Shown: positions 36,252 to 48,900 of the stretch, piece by piece | Layout: every line of letters begins with the position of its first letter | How positions within the stretch are numbered: position 1 is the stretch's first letter | Position numbers and translations under genes: made by a program | Assembly (NCBI RefSeq): GCF_030463535.1 | Contig: NC_132892.1 | Span: 27,398,269-27,462,268, forward strand | DNA: 64,000 nt | Origin: Salminus brasiliensis | Lineage: Eukaryota > Chordata > Actinopteri > Characiformes > Bryconidae | Reading direction: 5' to 3' | The notes under the pieces: model-generated | What the model saw: only the letters and a program-made list of their open reading frames with translations | Databases searched by the model: none | What the model was told of the DNA's origin: nothing

Positions 36252-39200
36252 ATGAGGTCTCTTATTTTTTTAGCCTTTTTAATTTGTTTCTACAACATTA
36301 TAAAGAGAAGTGACTGCAGACAGGACAGCACAGAACAGTAAGTTCAGCTTTTAACATGCTCTTTCTCCTGCCAGTGTGCCAATCACACTTGTCGGAAACA
36401 GTTTAGTGTACCATATTCAACCCTACGTATTATTTATTCAAACCTTAAAAATGTAGGCATAATGTTGTTGATTGTAGCCGACATTGTTGAGTTAAGTCAA
36501 AAGTCATGAGTACTTTATTCACTGTGAAAAAGAATGGACACATGCAGATTTGCTGGTCGTTTAATGGGCAAGGTTCAGGTAGAGAACATAGACCACACAC
36601 AGTCTGTGGGCATTTATGATGTAAAATGCATAAACAACCAAAGCTTTTCTTCACCTTCTGCCCCAAACAGTGATAAAGTTCTGTCCATCAAAGCTGTAAC
36701 CGAAGAACAAGTCAATGTTCTGAAGAACATATCCAAAAATAACCAGGTATGTGAACACCTCCCACCTGGGAGCATTTGTTTATTTTTGTTTATGGCTTGC
36801 CTGCACATCATTACTGTCATGGGAATACCTTGTATCTCCATTGTATGTCGTTTTTAACTTTTTGACATAATGTGAATCTGGCTGTTGATCTTTATGCTGT
36901 GTCAAGATTTCATGATGAATGAACCAATAGAAATGCTCCAAAATAACTTTTCTGAGATTTTATAGCTGCCATTTTGGAGATACAAGGTTTGTTTGTGAGG
37001 GCAACAATTTTGATTTACAGTTGCCATAGGAATGATTCAACCTCCACTGCGAATTAGGGTCATTAGCAAACTTTACAAACTTTCAGCTGTTTGAAATAAA
37101 CCAATCCAACACGACCAATTTAAATATCTCAACACATCTAATAGAACCACTGATCCATAGGCCCCAAAAGGTTCCTGGATCCTGCTCTGTGGAGCAATGA
37201 AACAATAAAAACTGGGACTTTTCAGGCCTATGAATCAGTGGTATGTCTAGAAGAGGAGGAATGAAGCGTATGTTGAAAAGAACAGCCTGTCTACAATGAA
37301 GCATGGGGCTCTACTTTGCTTCCTCTGGCACTGGAAACCTATCAGGAAATCCTTGGAGAAAGCATAATGCCTTCTGTGAGGAAGCTGAATTTTGGGTGCC
37401 ATTGGAGCCTCCAACAGGACAATGATCCCAAGCATTGCAAGGCTTGGTTTCAGAGGAAGTTCTGGAAGGGTCCGGAGTGGCCGTCACAGTCACCTGACTT
37501 GAACCCTATAGCAAAATCTTTGGTTGTATTAAAAGAAGGCAGTTGCTGCAGCAAACCCTAAATATTAGTAGAGGCCACTGCCCATGAGGACTGGGCTAAG
37601 ATTCCTTAGGAACGGCTGTGTATCACATTTGCAGCAGGTCATTACATAAAAAATAAAGGCTCTTTACTAAGTACTAAAGATGGTTGTCATGAAGGTTCCC
37701 CATCCCTGCTCTAAAGTAAAAATAAGACGTGTGTTTTTTAATAATTTCACTTATCAAACTATATTTGACTTGGTTTGAAAAGGAATATAATTAGTAACAT
37801 AAACATAACTGCACATAACTGATTGTTGATGATCATTTATGATAGTGTAGCAATAATATGAGATGATATGAGATCACATGGGTCACTGGTTTCTTCCCAG
37901 TTTGACACTGAACGTGACACGTCCTTAAAAACGTGACATTGGAAGCTAAACAGACATTTATTATAAGCAGTATAAGTTGTGTGAAAACTGCTGAGGTCGT
38001 GTCTAATCAACCTTTACCCTACATCAGACCGTGCTGTGGCAGCCGGCTTCTTACAGTCACATCACAACAAAAACAGAGGTCCATCTGTACATATATTCGG
38101 GCAGTGTGAAGCATGTCGTCAACCTGCTGGACACACATAAGATCACCTACAGGTACGGCAAGACACACTCAGGCACTCACTACACACAAGGAATGCTTCT
38201 CAAAATGCTACCATGACCAAAAGTATATGGAAGTGGCAGGGGAACAGTTGGCTCTTTTAAACAAATCATGAGAAGCTTTCTGTAACGGCCACTGATTTTA
38301 GTGTTTGAATGAATATACAAGGAGATGCAACACAAAGACTGCTCAGTGTTGCTGTACTGCTGTATGTTTTATTCATCTGCAACCACTTGACACATTTCAG
38401 TCAATTCAGTGTAATCTCAAGGTTCATGTAGGCTGGTTTTTATCTTCATTCAGACTAGTAAAGGTTCCCCATGTTGGATCTCAGACATAATGTGGTCTTT
38501 CTACAGCGTTATGCTGGAAAACGCACAGGAGCTGATCGAGAAACAAACCAAAAATGAAACATCCGACCCTCGAAGTGGTGGCATGAATATGGAGAGATAT
38601 CTCTCTTTAGAAGATGTAAGACTTTCAATTCTTCTTCACACTTCACCACTTCTTCACCACCAAAACATTCCAGTTAGCCCAGGGGTGCACAAGTCCAAGT
38701 CCTGAAGGGCCAATTTCCAGCAAAGTTTGGTTCAAGTTCAATCAAGAATGTTTGAGCAGAGCAACTACCAAACTTTGCCGGAGCCTGGCCCTCCAGGACT
38801 GGAGCTGTGCACCCCTAAGTTAGCTATCAGCCGCTAGATTATACCACTGGGAGGTTGTTTTTTTTTTAGCTCTGACTGTCATTCCATCTTTTTACAGATC
38901 TATTACTCGTTAAATAAAACAGCTCAGGAACATCCAGAGATGGTGAAAATGATGTTAATTGGGTCATCATTTGAGAAACGTCCTCTTTATGTTCTGAAGG
39001 TAAATGTTAGCATAAAGCATGTTCACGACTATGTAATGTATAAAGCAGCTTTTGGACTATTGGTAACATTAAGGGTTTTTTTTAGTAAATGAATGAATCC
39101 TTTATCTTGTCATTTTAGCAGCATCACACCAGTGAGCTGGAATTTAATCCTATTATTTGATTTTTAAATGTTAGCTTGTCCACTTTTTATGTTAAAATTG

Positions 39201-41001
39201 TATTCATTACCTTTAGTTTTATTTGATATGTCCCCTTCTGAATTTCTTATCCCCAATTTAATGTAAAAATGTATCCCCTTGTTTATGTAATTTCTTTTAT
39301 TTATTTATTTAACTTGATTAAACCCAAATTTAATTTTTTCAATCCCTTTAAGTTATAAATATTTGGCTGCATTAAAAATTTGAGTTGCTCTCGGTGTATT
39401 TCCAAATGAAAATAAAGAATAGTTTATTGATTGATTAATTGATTGATTTAAAGATGGGCTTTTTTTATTTAGCTGTGCAGTGGTACGCAGTCAATCAGTT
39501 CCCAGAACTGTTCGTTGTGTTTGATTGCATCTCTTTTTATTTGTTTGTTTGTGGTGTAGTTGTCCGGGAAACGGGCTGCAGTGAATAAAGCCATGTGGAT
39601 AGACTGTGGAATCCATGCCAGAGAATGGATCTCTCCAGCATTTTGTCTCTTTTTCATCAGATATGTACGAGCCTAAGCCCTATGTTGGTATCGCAAATAT
39701 AATCCATATATAATGTTCATATTAGGAGGTGCACAGGTCGGTAATAAATTCAACAATCAGCGAAAGGTTTGTAGGTAAAATAAAATGCTCAGAATTGGAC
39801 CTTTTGCCCCCAGGTCCTGACCTATTACAACCAATACAGTGACATCACAAGCATGCTGAACAAGATGGACATTTATGTCTTGCCTGTCATGAATCCGGAT
39901 GGTTATGAGTACACATGGAAGAGAGTAAGTAGTTCATGACCTTGTCTAATCTATAATATCATATACTGATATGTTTTCAGTGGAAATTTGAGATCACATT
40001 CTGAATTTCAGCTGTTTAAGAAGCATTCCTTAAGATAAATGAATGAATTCCTAATGAATAAATGTATTAATTAACAAATAATAAAGAAACATTTGCCCTG
40101 TCCAGTGATTTTTGAGTGTTAGACTGAGATGTGTGTATGTATGTAAAGTCACCAAAGGCTTTGACACTTTCCCAGAAGGACATGAGGGGGAAATGGAATG
40201 TTTTTTTTTCTATAATGGGGAAACCAATCTGCCTATGATATAATCATCTCGAGATATTTATAATTATATACACTGAAGCATTATCTACTCTGCCCTGTAG
40301 ATGGCACCAACATGCCATTCACTATAGTCTAGAGATAATTATCTTAAAAATACTATTTTAAATAATTTAGCTAATTTCCCAGGCAGGAAGCGTTTTGAAG
40401 CGTCTATTAAGAACCAAGACAACTCATAGAACCACTTGGATGCTTTCATTTTTTTTTTTTTTTTTTACAGATTGGTGGAAATCCTCTTGTAGATGGTTCT
40501 TTATTGCAGTTCTACATAGCACCAAACATGGTTCATTACAAGTCAAAGAACCCCTTTTAGTACTATATCAAACCCTGTTAGTGTGAAGGCTACATAAGCT
40601 CCAAAATGCACAATATTTGATAAATGATGATTTTATTTTTTTTTGTTTCTAGTGAAATAGGTTGTTGGGAGTCAGCTTTACACACAATCTGACTCCCTCA
40701 TCACTATTAGAGACATTATGTGTATTTGATGTGTTTCATGGATTTTTATTACAAATTAATGTGTATTATGTGTGTGTGTATGTGTTTAGGAAATCAACTC
40801 AAATATTGAATAGTTATTATTGCACCATTAAGCGTTACTAGCACTTCTCCCATTTCATTTACCTCTGAGCAGGACCGCATGTGGAGGAAGAACCGGTCTG
40901 TGAAGGAGGGCAGCGACTGTGTTGGAGTTGACCTGAACAGAAACTTTGATGCTAAGTGGTGCAGTGAGTGAAAAAAAAATCTGTTACCATGAAACCAGTA
41001 C

Positions 41002-41041
<40 letters not shown>

Positions 41042-43716
41042 TATATTATAGTACTATTTTAGGTACTCTTTTAGGTTTTGTTGTAATCAAAGATTTTTTG
41101 AAACATATGGGTCAGTTTAAAGACAATGACCCATATCTTTATGAGGCTGATGTAGCTAACAAGTAATGGATGTATATACCCATACATTAGCATTCCTAAA
41201 TCATCACACCCTTACTTCAAACTGTGTCAAATCTAATGCTTAATTAACAAGGTTTGACAGTTTGCCATGTATAGCAATGGACAAAAATATAGGCATCAGG
41301 CTTCATGATGCTAGCCAAGCAATGTAGGTTTCTGTGGAACCACATAAGCACATCTATATGAGATGCCTTTACAAGCACATGTGGTTTGAGGCAAGTGTGT
41401 AAGGATTGGTGACAAATCTGGTGACTCATTAGCTTAGTTGGCCTTGTAGCAAACCTAAAGAAATAAAATTTGGACTGTCTTTCCCTTTGATCATCTTGGT
41501 TTCTTGGTTGCAGCAAGGGTAAAATTGTGTAAATCTGATTAGCATTAAACCATCACTTTAAATGGCAACCTCACGCACAGTGTTTAATTTCAAATCCCTG
41601 ACTCTCTCCCCTCCTAAAATATGCTCCACTTTGAAGCGGAGGGGGCCTCCAGTTTTCCCTGTTCTGAAATATACTGCGGACAGTTCCCAGAATCCGAGCC
41701 AGAGGTGGAGGCCGTAGCCAAATTCCTCCGCTCCAAACAGGACAGTGTCAAACTCTACTTCACCATCCATTCTTACTCTCAGATGCTGCTGTTCCCTTAC
41801 TCCTACACCTATGATCAGGCCCACAACCACGCTGAGCTGGTGAGTGCTGACTCTTTAACACTGATCTACCATAAGGCTGGGCAATAAAAAAAAATATTGC
41901 CATATTTAAGGATATTGAAATAATAAGATAATATAGTGTCACCCTCACACAACACTTTTTCTATGCTATACTGTCCGTACCCTATATTATTCTTAAACTA
42001 TACTATGCTTATACTATACTGCCCTTACACCACACCATTCCTATACTATACTGTCATCCTATATTATTCTTATACTATACTATACTATACTTTTACTATA
42101 CTGCCATTACACTACACTATTTCTATACTATTTGTACACTATACTACGCTTACACTCTACTATCTGTTCTAGAGGTTTATTCTATCAGTTTGTTTAACTC
42201 TCGTCTATTCTTTGGGTCTTTTATATTCTGTTCTATTCTATAGGTTTATTCAACATGCATGTGTGTGTGTTTTCACAGCTTGATCTTGCACAGGATGCAG
42301 CCACAAAAATACGAAGATTTTATGGGCAAGTGTATCGGTTTGGTGCAGGAGCAAAAACCATATGTAAGCTTGATCCAGTTCAGCAAACTACATCCAGCTC
42401 TGTGCTAGATTGCTTGGAGTGCTAGATACCAGTTTGCTAAGTATTCAAGCTGCGTAGACCTTTTACAATAGTATAGTAATAGTATAATCTAATAGAATAG
42501 TCTAATAGAATAGAGTCTAAAAGAATAGAGTCTAATATAAATGTCTAATAGTATAGAGTCTAAAAGAACAGAGTCTAATAGAATAGAGTCTAATAGAATA
42601 GAGTCTAAAAGAACAGAGTCTAATAGAATAGAGTCTAAAAGAATGGAGTCTAATAGAAATGTCTAATAGAATAGAGTCTAAAAGAACAGAGTCTAATAGA
42701 ATAGAGTCTAAAAGAATAGAGTCTAATAGAAATGTCTAATAGAATAGAGTCTAAAAGAACAGTCTAATAGAATAGAGTCTAAAAGAATAGAGTCTAAAAG
42801 AATAGAGTCTAATAGAATAGAGTCTAAAAGAATAGAGTCTAATAGAATAGAGTCTAAAAGAATAGAGTCTAATAGAATAGTCTAAAAGAATAGAGTCTAA
42901 TAGAATAGAGTCTAATAGAATAGTCTAAAAGAACAGAGTCTAATAGAATAGAGTCTAAAAGAATAGAGTCTAATAGAAATGTCTAATAGAATAGAGTCTA
43001 ATAGAAATGTCTAATAGAATAGAGTCTAAAAGAACAGTCTAATAGAATAGAGTCTAAAAGAACAGAGTCTAATAGAATAGAGTCTAATAGAATAGTCTAA
43101 AAGAACAGAGTCTAATAGAATAGAGTCTAAAAGAATAGAGTCTAATAGAAATGTCTAATAGAATAGAGTCTAAAAGAACAGTCTAATAGAATAGAGTCTA
43201 AAAGAATAGAGTCTAAAAGAACAGAGTCTAATAGAATAGAGTCTAAAAGAACAGAGTCTAATAGAATAGAGTCTAATAGAATAGTCTAAAAGAATAGAGT
43301 CTAATAGAATAGAGTCTAAAAGAATAGAGTCTAATAGAATAGTCTAAAAGAATAGAGTCTAATAGAATAGTCTAAAAGAATAGAGTCTAATAGAATAGTC
43401 TAAAAGAATAGAGTCTAATAGAATAGTCTAAAAGAATAGAGTCTAATAGAATAGAGTCTAATAGAATAGAGTCTAATGGAATAGAACAGACCTGCTGTGA
43501 CTTCCTCTGCGTCACTTTTCTGTTTCAGATTTAGCTCCTGGAGGTTCGGATGACTGGGCCTACAGCCAAGGGATTCAATACTCATTTACCTTTGAGCTCC
43601 AAGACCGCGGAAGGTATGGCTTCCTCCTCCCACCGGAATTGATCTCCAGCGCCTGCAACGATGCACTTCTGGCTCTAAAGACCATAACCCTGCGAGTTCT
43701 ACCCAAACTTCAATGA
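36252..43716 (+). CDS. cpb2: Carboxypeptidase B2 (TAFI, plasma procarboxypeptidase B)
   Basis: Secreted M14 metallocarboxypeptidase zymogen; in mammals it is made by liver, activated by thrombin-thrombomodulin, and removes C-terminal Lys/Arg from fibrin to slow fibrinolysis. Exons: 36252-36337, 36671-36746, 38028-38152, 38507-38615, 38898-38999, 39560-39664, 39814-39924, 40873-40963, 41637-41839, 42279-42363, 43529-43716; all phases close, 426 aa (human 423). The signal peptide starts [16 protein letters not shown]. The propeptide runs to an Arg in SDPRSGG, aligned with the thrombin cleavage site. Zinc and catalytic residues are intact: IHAREW (His, Glu), DLNRNF (Arg), HSYSQ (His), SFTFEL (Glu). 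GGSDDW supplies the Asp that gives B-type (basic) specificity. CPB1 is less likely, given overall similarity to TAFI and the zc3h13 neighbour. Confidence 0.95.
37170..37565 (+). mobile_element. Tc1-like transposase relic
   Basis: Translated remnants include [12 protein letters not shown] and [11 protein letters not shown], which surround the second Asp and the third acidic position of the DDE catalytic domain of Tc1-like transposases. The frame is broken and the N-terminal DNA-binding part is absent, so it is dead. It lies in cpb2 intron 2. Confidence 0.88.
38680..38817. mobile_element. hAT-type MITE with target-site duplication
   Basis: A 138-bp element in cpb2 intron 4. The two ends form a long imperfect inverted repeat of about 50 bp each: left CAGGGGTGCACAAGTCCAAG, right the reverse complement of TAGGGGTGCACAGCTCCAGT. 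It is flanked by an 8-bp target duplication AGTTAGCC (38672-38679) and AGTTAGCT (38818-38825), 7 of 8 identical. An 8-bp duplication and CAGGGGTG-type ends are typical of the hAT superfamily. The transcript could fold into a hairpin. Confidence 0.85.
40390..40570. repeat. Dispersed repeat fragment with AGAACC/GGTTC phrases
   Basis: Contains AACTCATAGAACCACTTGGA, a T-run and GATGGTTCTTTATTGCAGTT. Similar phrases occur at 5285-5365, 23870-24150 and 26540-26640. It lies in cpb2 intron 7. Class unknown. Confidence 0.5.
41004..41037. repeat. (CA)n microsatellite
   Basis: Perfect CA run 40 bases after the cpb2 exon 8 donor. Confidence 0.93.
41940..42180. repeat. Degenerate CTATACTATA-type tandem repeat
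   Basis: Irregular repetition of TACTATACTG, CCTATATTATTCTTATAC and similar phrases with a period near 20 bp in cpb2 intron 9. Confidence 0.75.
42470..43485. repeat. 1-kb GAATAGAGTCTAA minisatellite in the last cpb2 intron
   Basis: About 70 units built from GAATAGAGTCTAATA and GAATAGAGTCTAAAA (15 bp), shortened GAATAGTCTAAAA (13 bp) and GAAATGTCTAATA variants, mixed in recurring higher-order blocks. It occupies most of intron 10 and ends about 45 bases before the final exon at 43529. Confidence 0.95.
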
Positions 43717-44531
43717 GTCTTCGCTTTGTTCAGAAAAGGCTCCATGTTGTACCATGTCTGTGATTTGTGCAATCAGGCCCGTGTGATTGATAGCGTCTAT
43801 GGGCCTTTAGTTGGCCATAATGACTGTGAGATATTTCTTATTACTCTCTGAGCTATAGGGCTAAAAATTATAACATTCATAAAAATGACATTACAAAATA
43901 CAGGCCTTCGTTTCTCATGCTTGTGTGTTGTATCTGATGCATCAGACACAGTTCATTCACTTTAGATGCCAGTTCTGTGTCTCTCAGCTTGAAGGGGAAG
44001 GGGCTCAAAAAGCAGTAAAGGGAAATACACTCCTCACCTGTAGAGGGAGCCCAAGAACAGAATTCTACTAATGCATAATGCTGCTAATTAAAACAAGTAC
44101 AGCAGCCCATCTGTCGTTATGCACATCCTCAGACCTTCAGCAGAGCTTACTTTCTTCAATCGTCACCTCAGAGCTCTGAACTACTAACTTATTTCCCCCT
44201 CCTGTGGTCTGAGTGGCTAGTTGAATGTCCCTATTGGCTAGTTGAATGTTGAGATGTGATATATATTACCGTCTACATAAAACAATAATTTATACTCTAC
44301 ACATATTTTGTATTAATTTAATGACAACATATTTCACATTGTAAGTCAACTACATTTTGCTGGTATTTTTATATTTTCTAATACCAAGTAAAACTAATTT
44401 GTGTGTGTAAATTGTAAACATTTGGACTATCGTGTACATCGTCAAAAAAAAATTATATATATAAATTTTGCTGGTATTTTTATATTTTCTAATACCAAGT
44501 AAAACTAATATATATGTAATATATATATATG

Positions 44532-44587
<56 letters not shown>

Positions 44588-44637
44588 AAATTGTAAACAT
44601 TTGGACTGTCGTGTACATCGTAAAAAAAAAAATCAAA

Positions 44638-44716
<79 letters not shown>

Positions 44717-44829
44717 CTGTAATCAGCACCTTTTGGTACTGTAATGAATCTCTATAGTGTTCACAATAAGTTGGTGAGTGTGATGAAGTCCACACGAGAC
44801 ATCCAGTTTCCCACAATGCTCTTGCCGGC
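43717..44829. other. cpb2 3' UTR and spacer to zc3h13
   Basis: A possible cpb2 poly(A) signal is ATTAAA at 44087-44092. From about 44345 to 44720 the sequence is a patchwork of (AT)n tracts (44535-44582, 44642-44713) interleaved with duplicated segments: TTTTGCTGGTATTTTTATAT occurs at about 44356 and 44466, and TAAATTGTAAACATTTGGAC at about 44409 and 44586. No gene was seen. Confidence 0.65.
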
Positions 44830-44983
44830 GCTGAGACTGAGGTAGAGGAGGGTGTATCGCTATCATCATGAAGGCGGCGTGGGGAAACCCGCTGAACCGA
44901 CTACAAGATTATCACTGCTTATAGGAGGAGAACCGTCCCCACAAGTCTATGAAACTGGACTCGGTGTTTTAATCAAATTTCGG
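44830..44983 (+). promoter_or_regulatory. zc3h13: Probable zc3h13 non-coding first exon and promoter
   Basis: A locally GC-rich stretch ending in a good donor (CGG|GTGAGA at 44984). It is the best candidate for the 5' UTR exon that splices to the acceptor at 45944-45945 just before the start codon at 45947. It contains a short upstream frame, ATG at 44868 to TAG at 44922-44924 (18 codons, MKAAWGNPLNRLQDYHCL). The 5' boundary is approximate. Confidence 0.5.
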
Positions 44984-45946
44984 GTGAGAGATTCTGCCTC
45001 TTGTCGGTGGAGCTCTGATGAACGCGGGGTCTGAGGGTAGCCTGCTGTAGCTAGGCCGCACAGCGGCTGCTAGCTCAGTTAGCTCGCTAGCCTCTCAGTG
45101 TAAGGTGTTTAATGGATGGTGAGCCAGCGCTACTCATATTAAACAGTCAGACTACATGAGTGCTAAGGGTTGAAGGCCAGCTTCAGGGTTCGCTCTGCAG
45201 TGGTCTACACTCGCTCGTCATCATTCTTCATTAGTAGCCCCCCTGCTCGCTGATGTTAGATGTTTACAAATGTAGCCTGGCTAACACGGCTAGCTAGCTA
45301 GCATTCATTCAACCAGATTTTCTGATTAGTGCTGGATATCTCAGCGCTAACGTTAATAGTTTAAAGCGTACTGCTCAAAATAAACACATTAACTCTCAAA
45401 ATACACACAGACTTAATGTTTATTATTGCAAATGTTATCATTTAGACGATACGCCGTTAGATATTTGACCACCTGACACTTTTACTGTACGCATTTTCCT
45501 CAGCACCACAGTAAACACTTAGGATGCTGGACCATCATCTTTCAGTTTTAGGAATGTTTTAGCAATATATGTGATAGTTATTGAGCAATATATTTAAAAT
45601 ATAAACTTCATAAAATGTTTAAATACTAGCTTTGCTGGAAATGTTCAAGATCTGAGAGTGTGTGTATGTAAATATGTGCATTTTCCTGGGTGTTTTGGTT
45701 TCTTCTGATTTGAAAGAATAGCCAGTAACTTTAATAATTAACACTGAGTTTAAGAAATGTGTTTTTCTTCCTGGTTAACATTTACATAGTGTTTTTTTTT
45801 TTTTCATGCAACAAAGTAAACTGTCTGTCTTTAAGAAGAAAGAAAAAAACAAACAAACCACTAAATGAGATTTTTAGTGTTATGGGTATTTGGTAAGTGT
45901 ATTTTGAAGCTTTGACATTGTTTTATTTCATTTTAAGCTCTGCAGA

Positions 45947-48900
45947 ATGTCCAAGATCAGGCGGAAGGTGACAGTGGAGAATTCGAAGACCATATCTGAG
46001 AGCAGCAGCAGCACGACCACTCCATCTCGCCGGCCCAGCGTTTTCGAAAGACTCGGACCCAGCACGGGCAGTAATGTTGCCGAGGTAAGGGCAAGATGTA
46101 CTGCAGAGTAAATGTACTTGTATATAAATGTGCTGCCTTTTTAACATCTGGTTTATTTCCAGCAGACCCACTGCAGAAATTGGTTAAAGACTGGAAATTG
46201 CAGTTACGGCAACACTTGTCGCTACACACATGGAACTCCATCAAGAGGCAAAGGTTTTTCTGGAACGTTCAGCAGGTGAAGCTGGTGTTCATGTCCGGTA
46301 ATACCAAAAATGGCAGGGGCTTTGAACGTCGACATTAGCTTATATCCCAGTCAGCCATAACATTAGTGAGTTGAAAAACATTGGTTATCTTCATCTGCAG
46401 TGGCATCTTAAGGGTTAAGGGTGGATATATTAGGAAGCATAAAAGGCAAACTGAAGGCTAGACCACTGGGTCAGAACACCTCCAAAACCTCAGGCAGGTC
46501 TTGTGGGGGTTTTCTGCTAAAAGTGGACAAAGAAGGGCCACTGGTTAACTGCCAACAGGGTCCTGGGCACCTAAGGATCATTGATGTGTTCCTTGGAGGC
46601 TTCATCTCTCACCTTTACAGGACTTAAAGAATCTGCTTCTTAATACTTGGTGCCAGATACCACAGGGTGTCTTCAGAGGTCTTGTGAGGTCCGTGCTTAG
46701 AATGGTCAGATCTGTTGTGGTGGCACAAAGAGACTTACTCAATATTAGGCAGGTGGTATTAATGTTACGGCTGATCGATTATATGTGTGTTTGTGTGCAG
46801 GTCAGCCGAGAGGCCCACTGGGGATCTCCGGGAGAGAATGAAGAATAAGAGACAGGATGTAGATGCAGACACTCAGAAAAGAGAGCCAGACGAACCTACT
46901 TCACCCCCAGCTAGAGTAAGAATGAATGGTCACTACAGCTCTCTGTGATTGCAAATCCAAACAGTATGTGTGCGGAGACTAATAATATGACATAATTTGT
47001 GTGTGTGAGAATAGCAGAGAGATTCATCCCGTGGTAGACACAGAGAGAAGGAGGACATAAAGATCACTAAAGAACGAACGCCAGCCAGCGAAGAGGAAGC
47101 AGCAGAGTGGGAAGCCAATCGTGAAGGTCAGTGTTCTAACATCCTCCAGCTACACTTTATGTTGGTCAATTTCAGTAGCACATTTTTCCGGACATGTCAT
47201 CGTTTTAGATAATAATTATATTCCTATTATGTTAAAATAGTATTTTTGCAATGTTTTCCCTACTCTAAAATGGCACCCATAGTGCTGTAAACATTAACCA
47301 GGCAGGAAACAGGTTTACAGAAAGGAAACATTCTCCCAGTTAATGCCTCTGCAATTAATGGACAGGTCAGGGTTATCAAGGGTAAACAGTGCTAAACAAT
47401 TAAAAATCTAATACTTGACAACACATTTTAATAGGAATTGCAACATGTAATTCTTACTGCATCCCATAGAACATTAAACTGAAACTCACATGATGTTGGA
47501 ATAATTGGGTCTCTTCACTGGTGTTGAAACTGTTCATATGTTTACTCTGTCTGGTTATACCATGAAGCAAGATTTGTCAGGCCACATAACCTAAGCCCAA
47601 AGTCAAGTCTGTCCAACTGGAAAAACTTTGCTTCTGTACACAGCTTTAATAAATGGGCCAGTGGCTTAAAGTTAACACTTGTGATCACTCCTTTCAGATT
47701 CAGATAACGGAGACTACGACTACGAGCTATCCCTGGAAATGAAGAGGCAAAAGATCCAGCGTGAGCTGATGAAGCTTGAGCAAGAGAACATGGACAAGCG
47801 AGAAGAAATTATTATTAAGAAAGAGGTAGAACATCCAACCTCTATAATCTGTCTTATTGAACCCAAAGATACTACACAGATAAACTGTGTATGTACATGG
47901 CATATGGACTATGATGCATTTAAACTACTTGTAATCTAAACAATGCTTGTTATTGAAACAGGAATCCGTAACCAAGACCAGGACCGGCAGTACTTCCAAA
48001 GAGCGGGTATGTTGCATTTTCCAGCAGTTATTTTCTTAGATTTTCCTTTGGGCACAGAGGATGTCCAATAATAAACTAATGAGACAAACATTATTAATCA
48101 TATATAAGGCTGTAGATGCATGTATTGTATCTAGACCAGCTTGGCTATGGCAGGGATAAATGGTTTTGTTTGATTGGTCTATTATTTTATTTTATTTTTT
48201 TAAGGGGTCTCCTGAGCGCTCCAGCTCCAAGGGCTCACCATCATCCCGCAAGTCTGGAGGCTCCCCTAAACGCAAGGCCGCTGGGAAAGGCACCAACGCC
48301 GGCAAGAAAGAGAAGAAAGCATCCTCTTCATCGATCATCTCCTCTCCTGCAGCAGAGCAGAGCAGACCAGAGGAGACTGAGAGCAGGTGAGGAGGCAGGA
48401 TCTGATTTGGTGGGGTGTTTGCTTTACTTGCTGGCAACATTAGTCATTTGGATTTCAGTCCTAGGGGGGTTATTATTCAGTAAATTGAGTTGGAGTCAAA
48501 GCGTAGCAAAGTAGCTTACCTTAGATTCCCTTCCTTTTTCAGGTTAATTCAATCTAATCCAAGGTTTCTCTGTAATGAATATGACACTACACCCTACAAA
48601 ATTAGCTTCTTAATGTAATTGTGTATTAACCCCTTGGCAACCTTATTGTTAACATGTTATTCCCTCATTTCTGTGAATGAATCAACTACCATGAAACTAA
48701 TGTGTATCTTAACATTTTGGAAGTAAGTAGATAAAGTGTGGGAGCAGACCAGATAGGTTCTCAGAAAATGCCCATCATCTTTTTGGCAGCAATTTAGAAA
48801 GAACAGCATTCTGTTTCTGTCAGATCATCCAAGACTGGGCATGGCAAGAAGAAAGGTCCTCGGACTCCCAGCCCACCACCACCCGTGCCCTTAGATCTGC

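Noticed and set aside
36355-36405. Alternative cpb2 first exon starting [10 protein letters not shown]
   Set aside because: The frame stops after 16 codons, no good donor precedes the stop, and the exon at 36252-36337 fits phase and donor.
37316-37561. A cpb2 exon encoding [15 protein letters not shown]
   Set aside because: It is the catalytic part of a dead Tc1-like transposase inside cpb2 intron 2; the cpb2 phases close without it.
42480-43490. CRISPR-like array of short repeats in the cpb2 intron
   Set aside because: There are no unique spacers; units are directly adjacent and vary by small changes, and the host is a vertebrate. It is a minisatellite.
44505-44816. Tyrosine/isoleucine-rich open frames around 16.7-17.4 kb and 44.5-44.8 kb
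   Set aside because: Products of (AT)n microsatellites.
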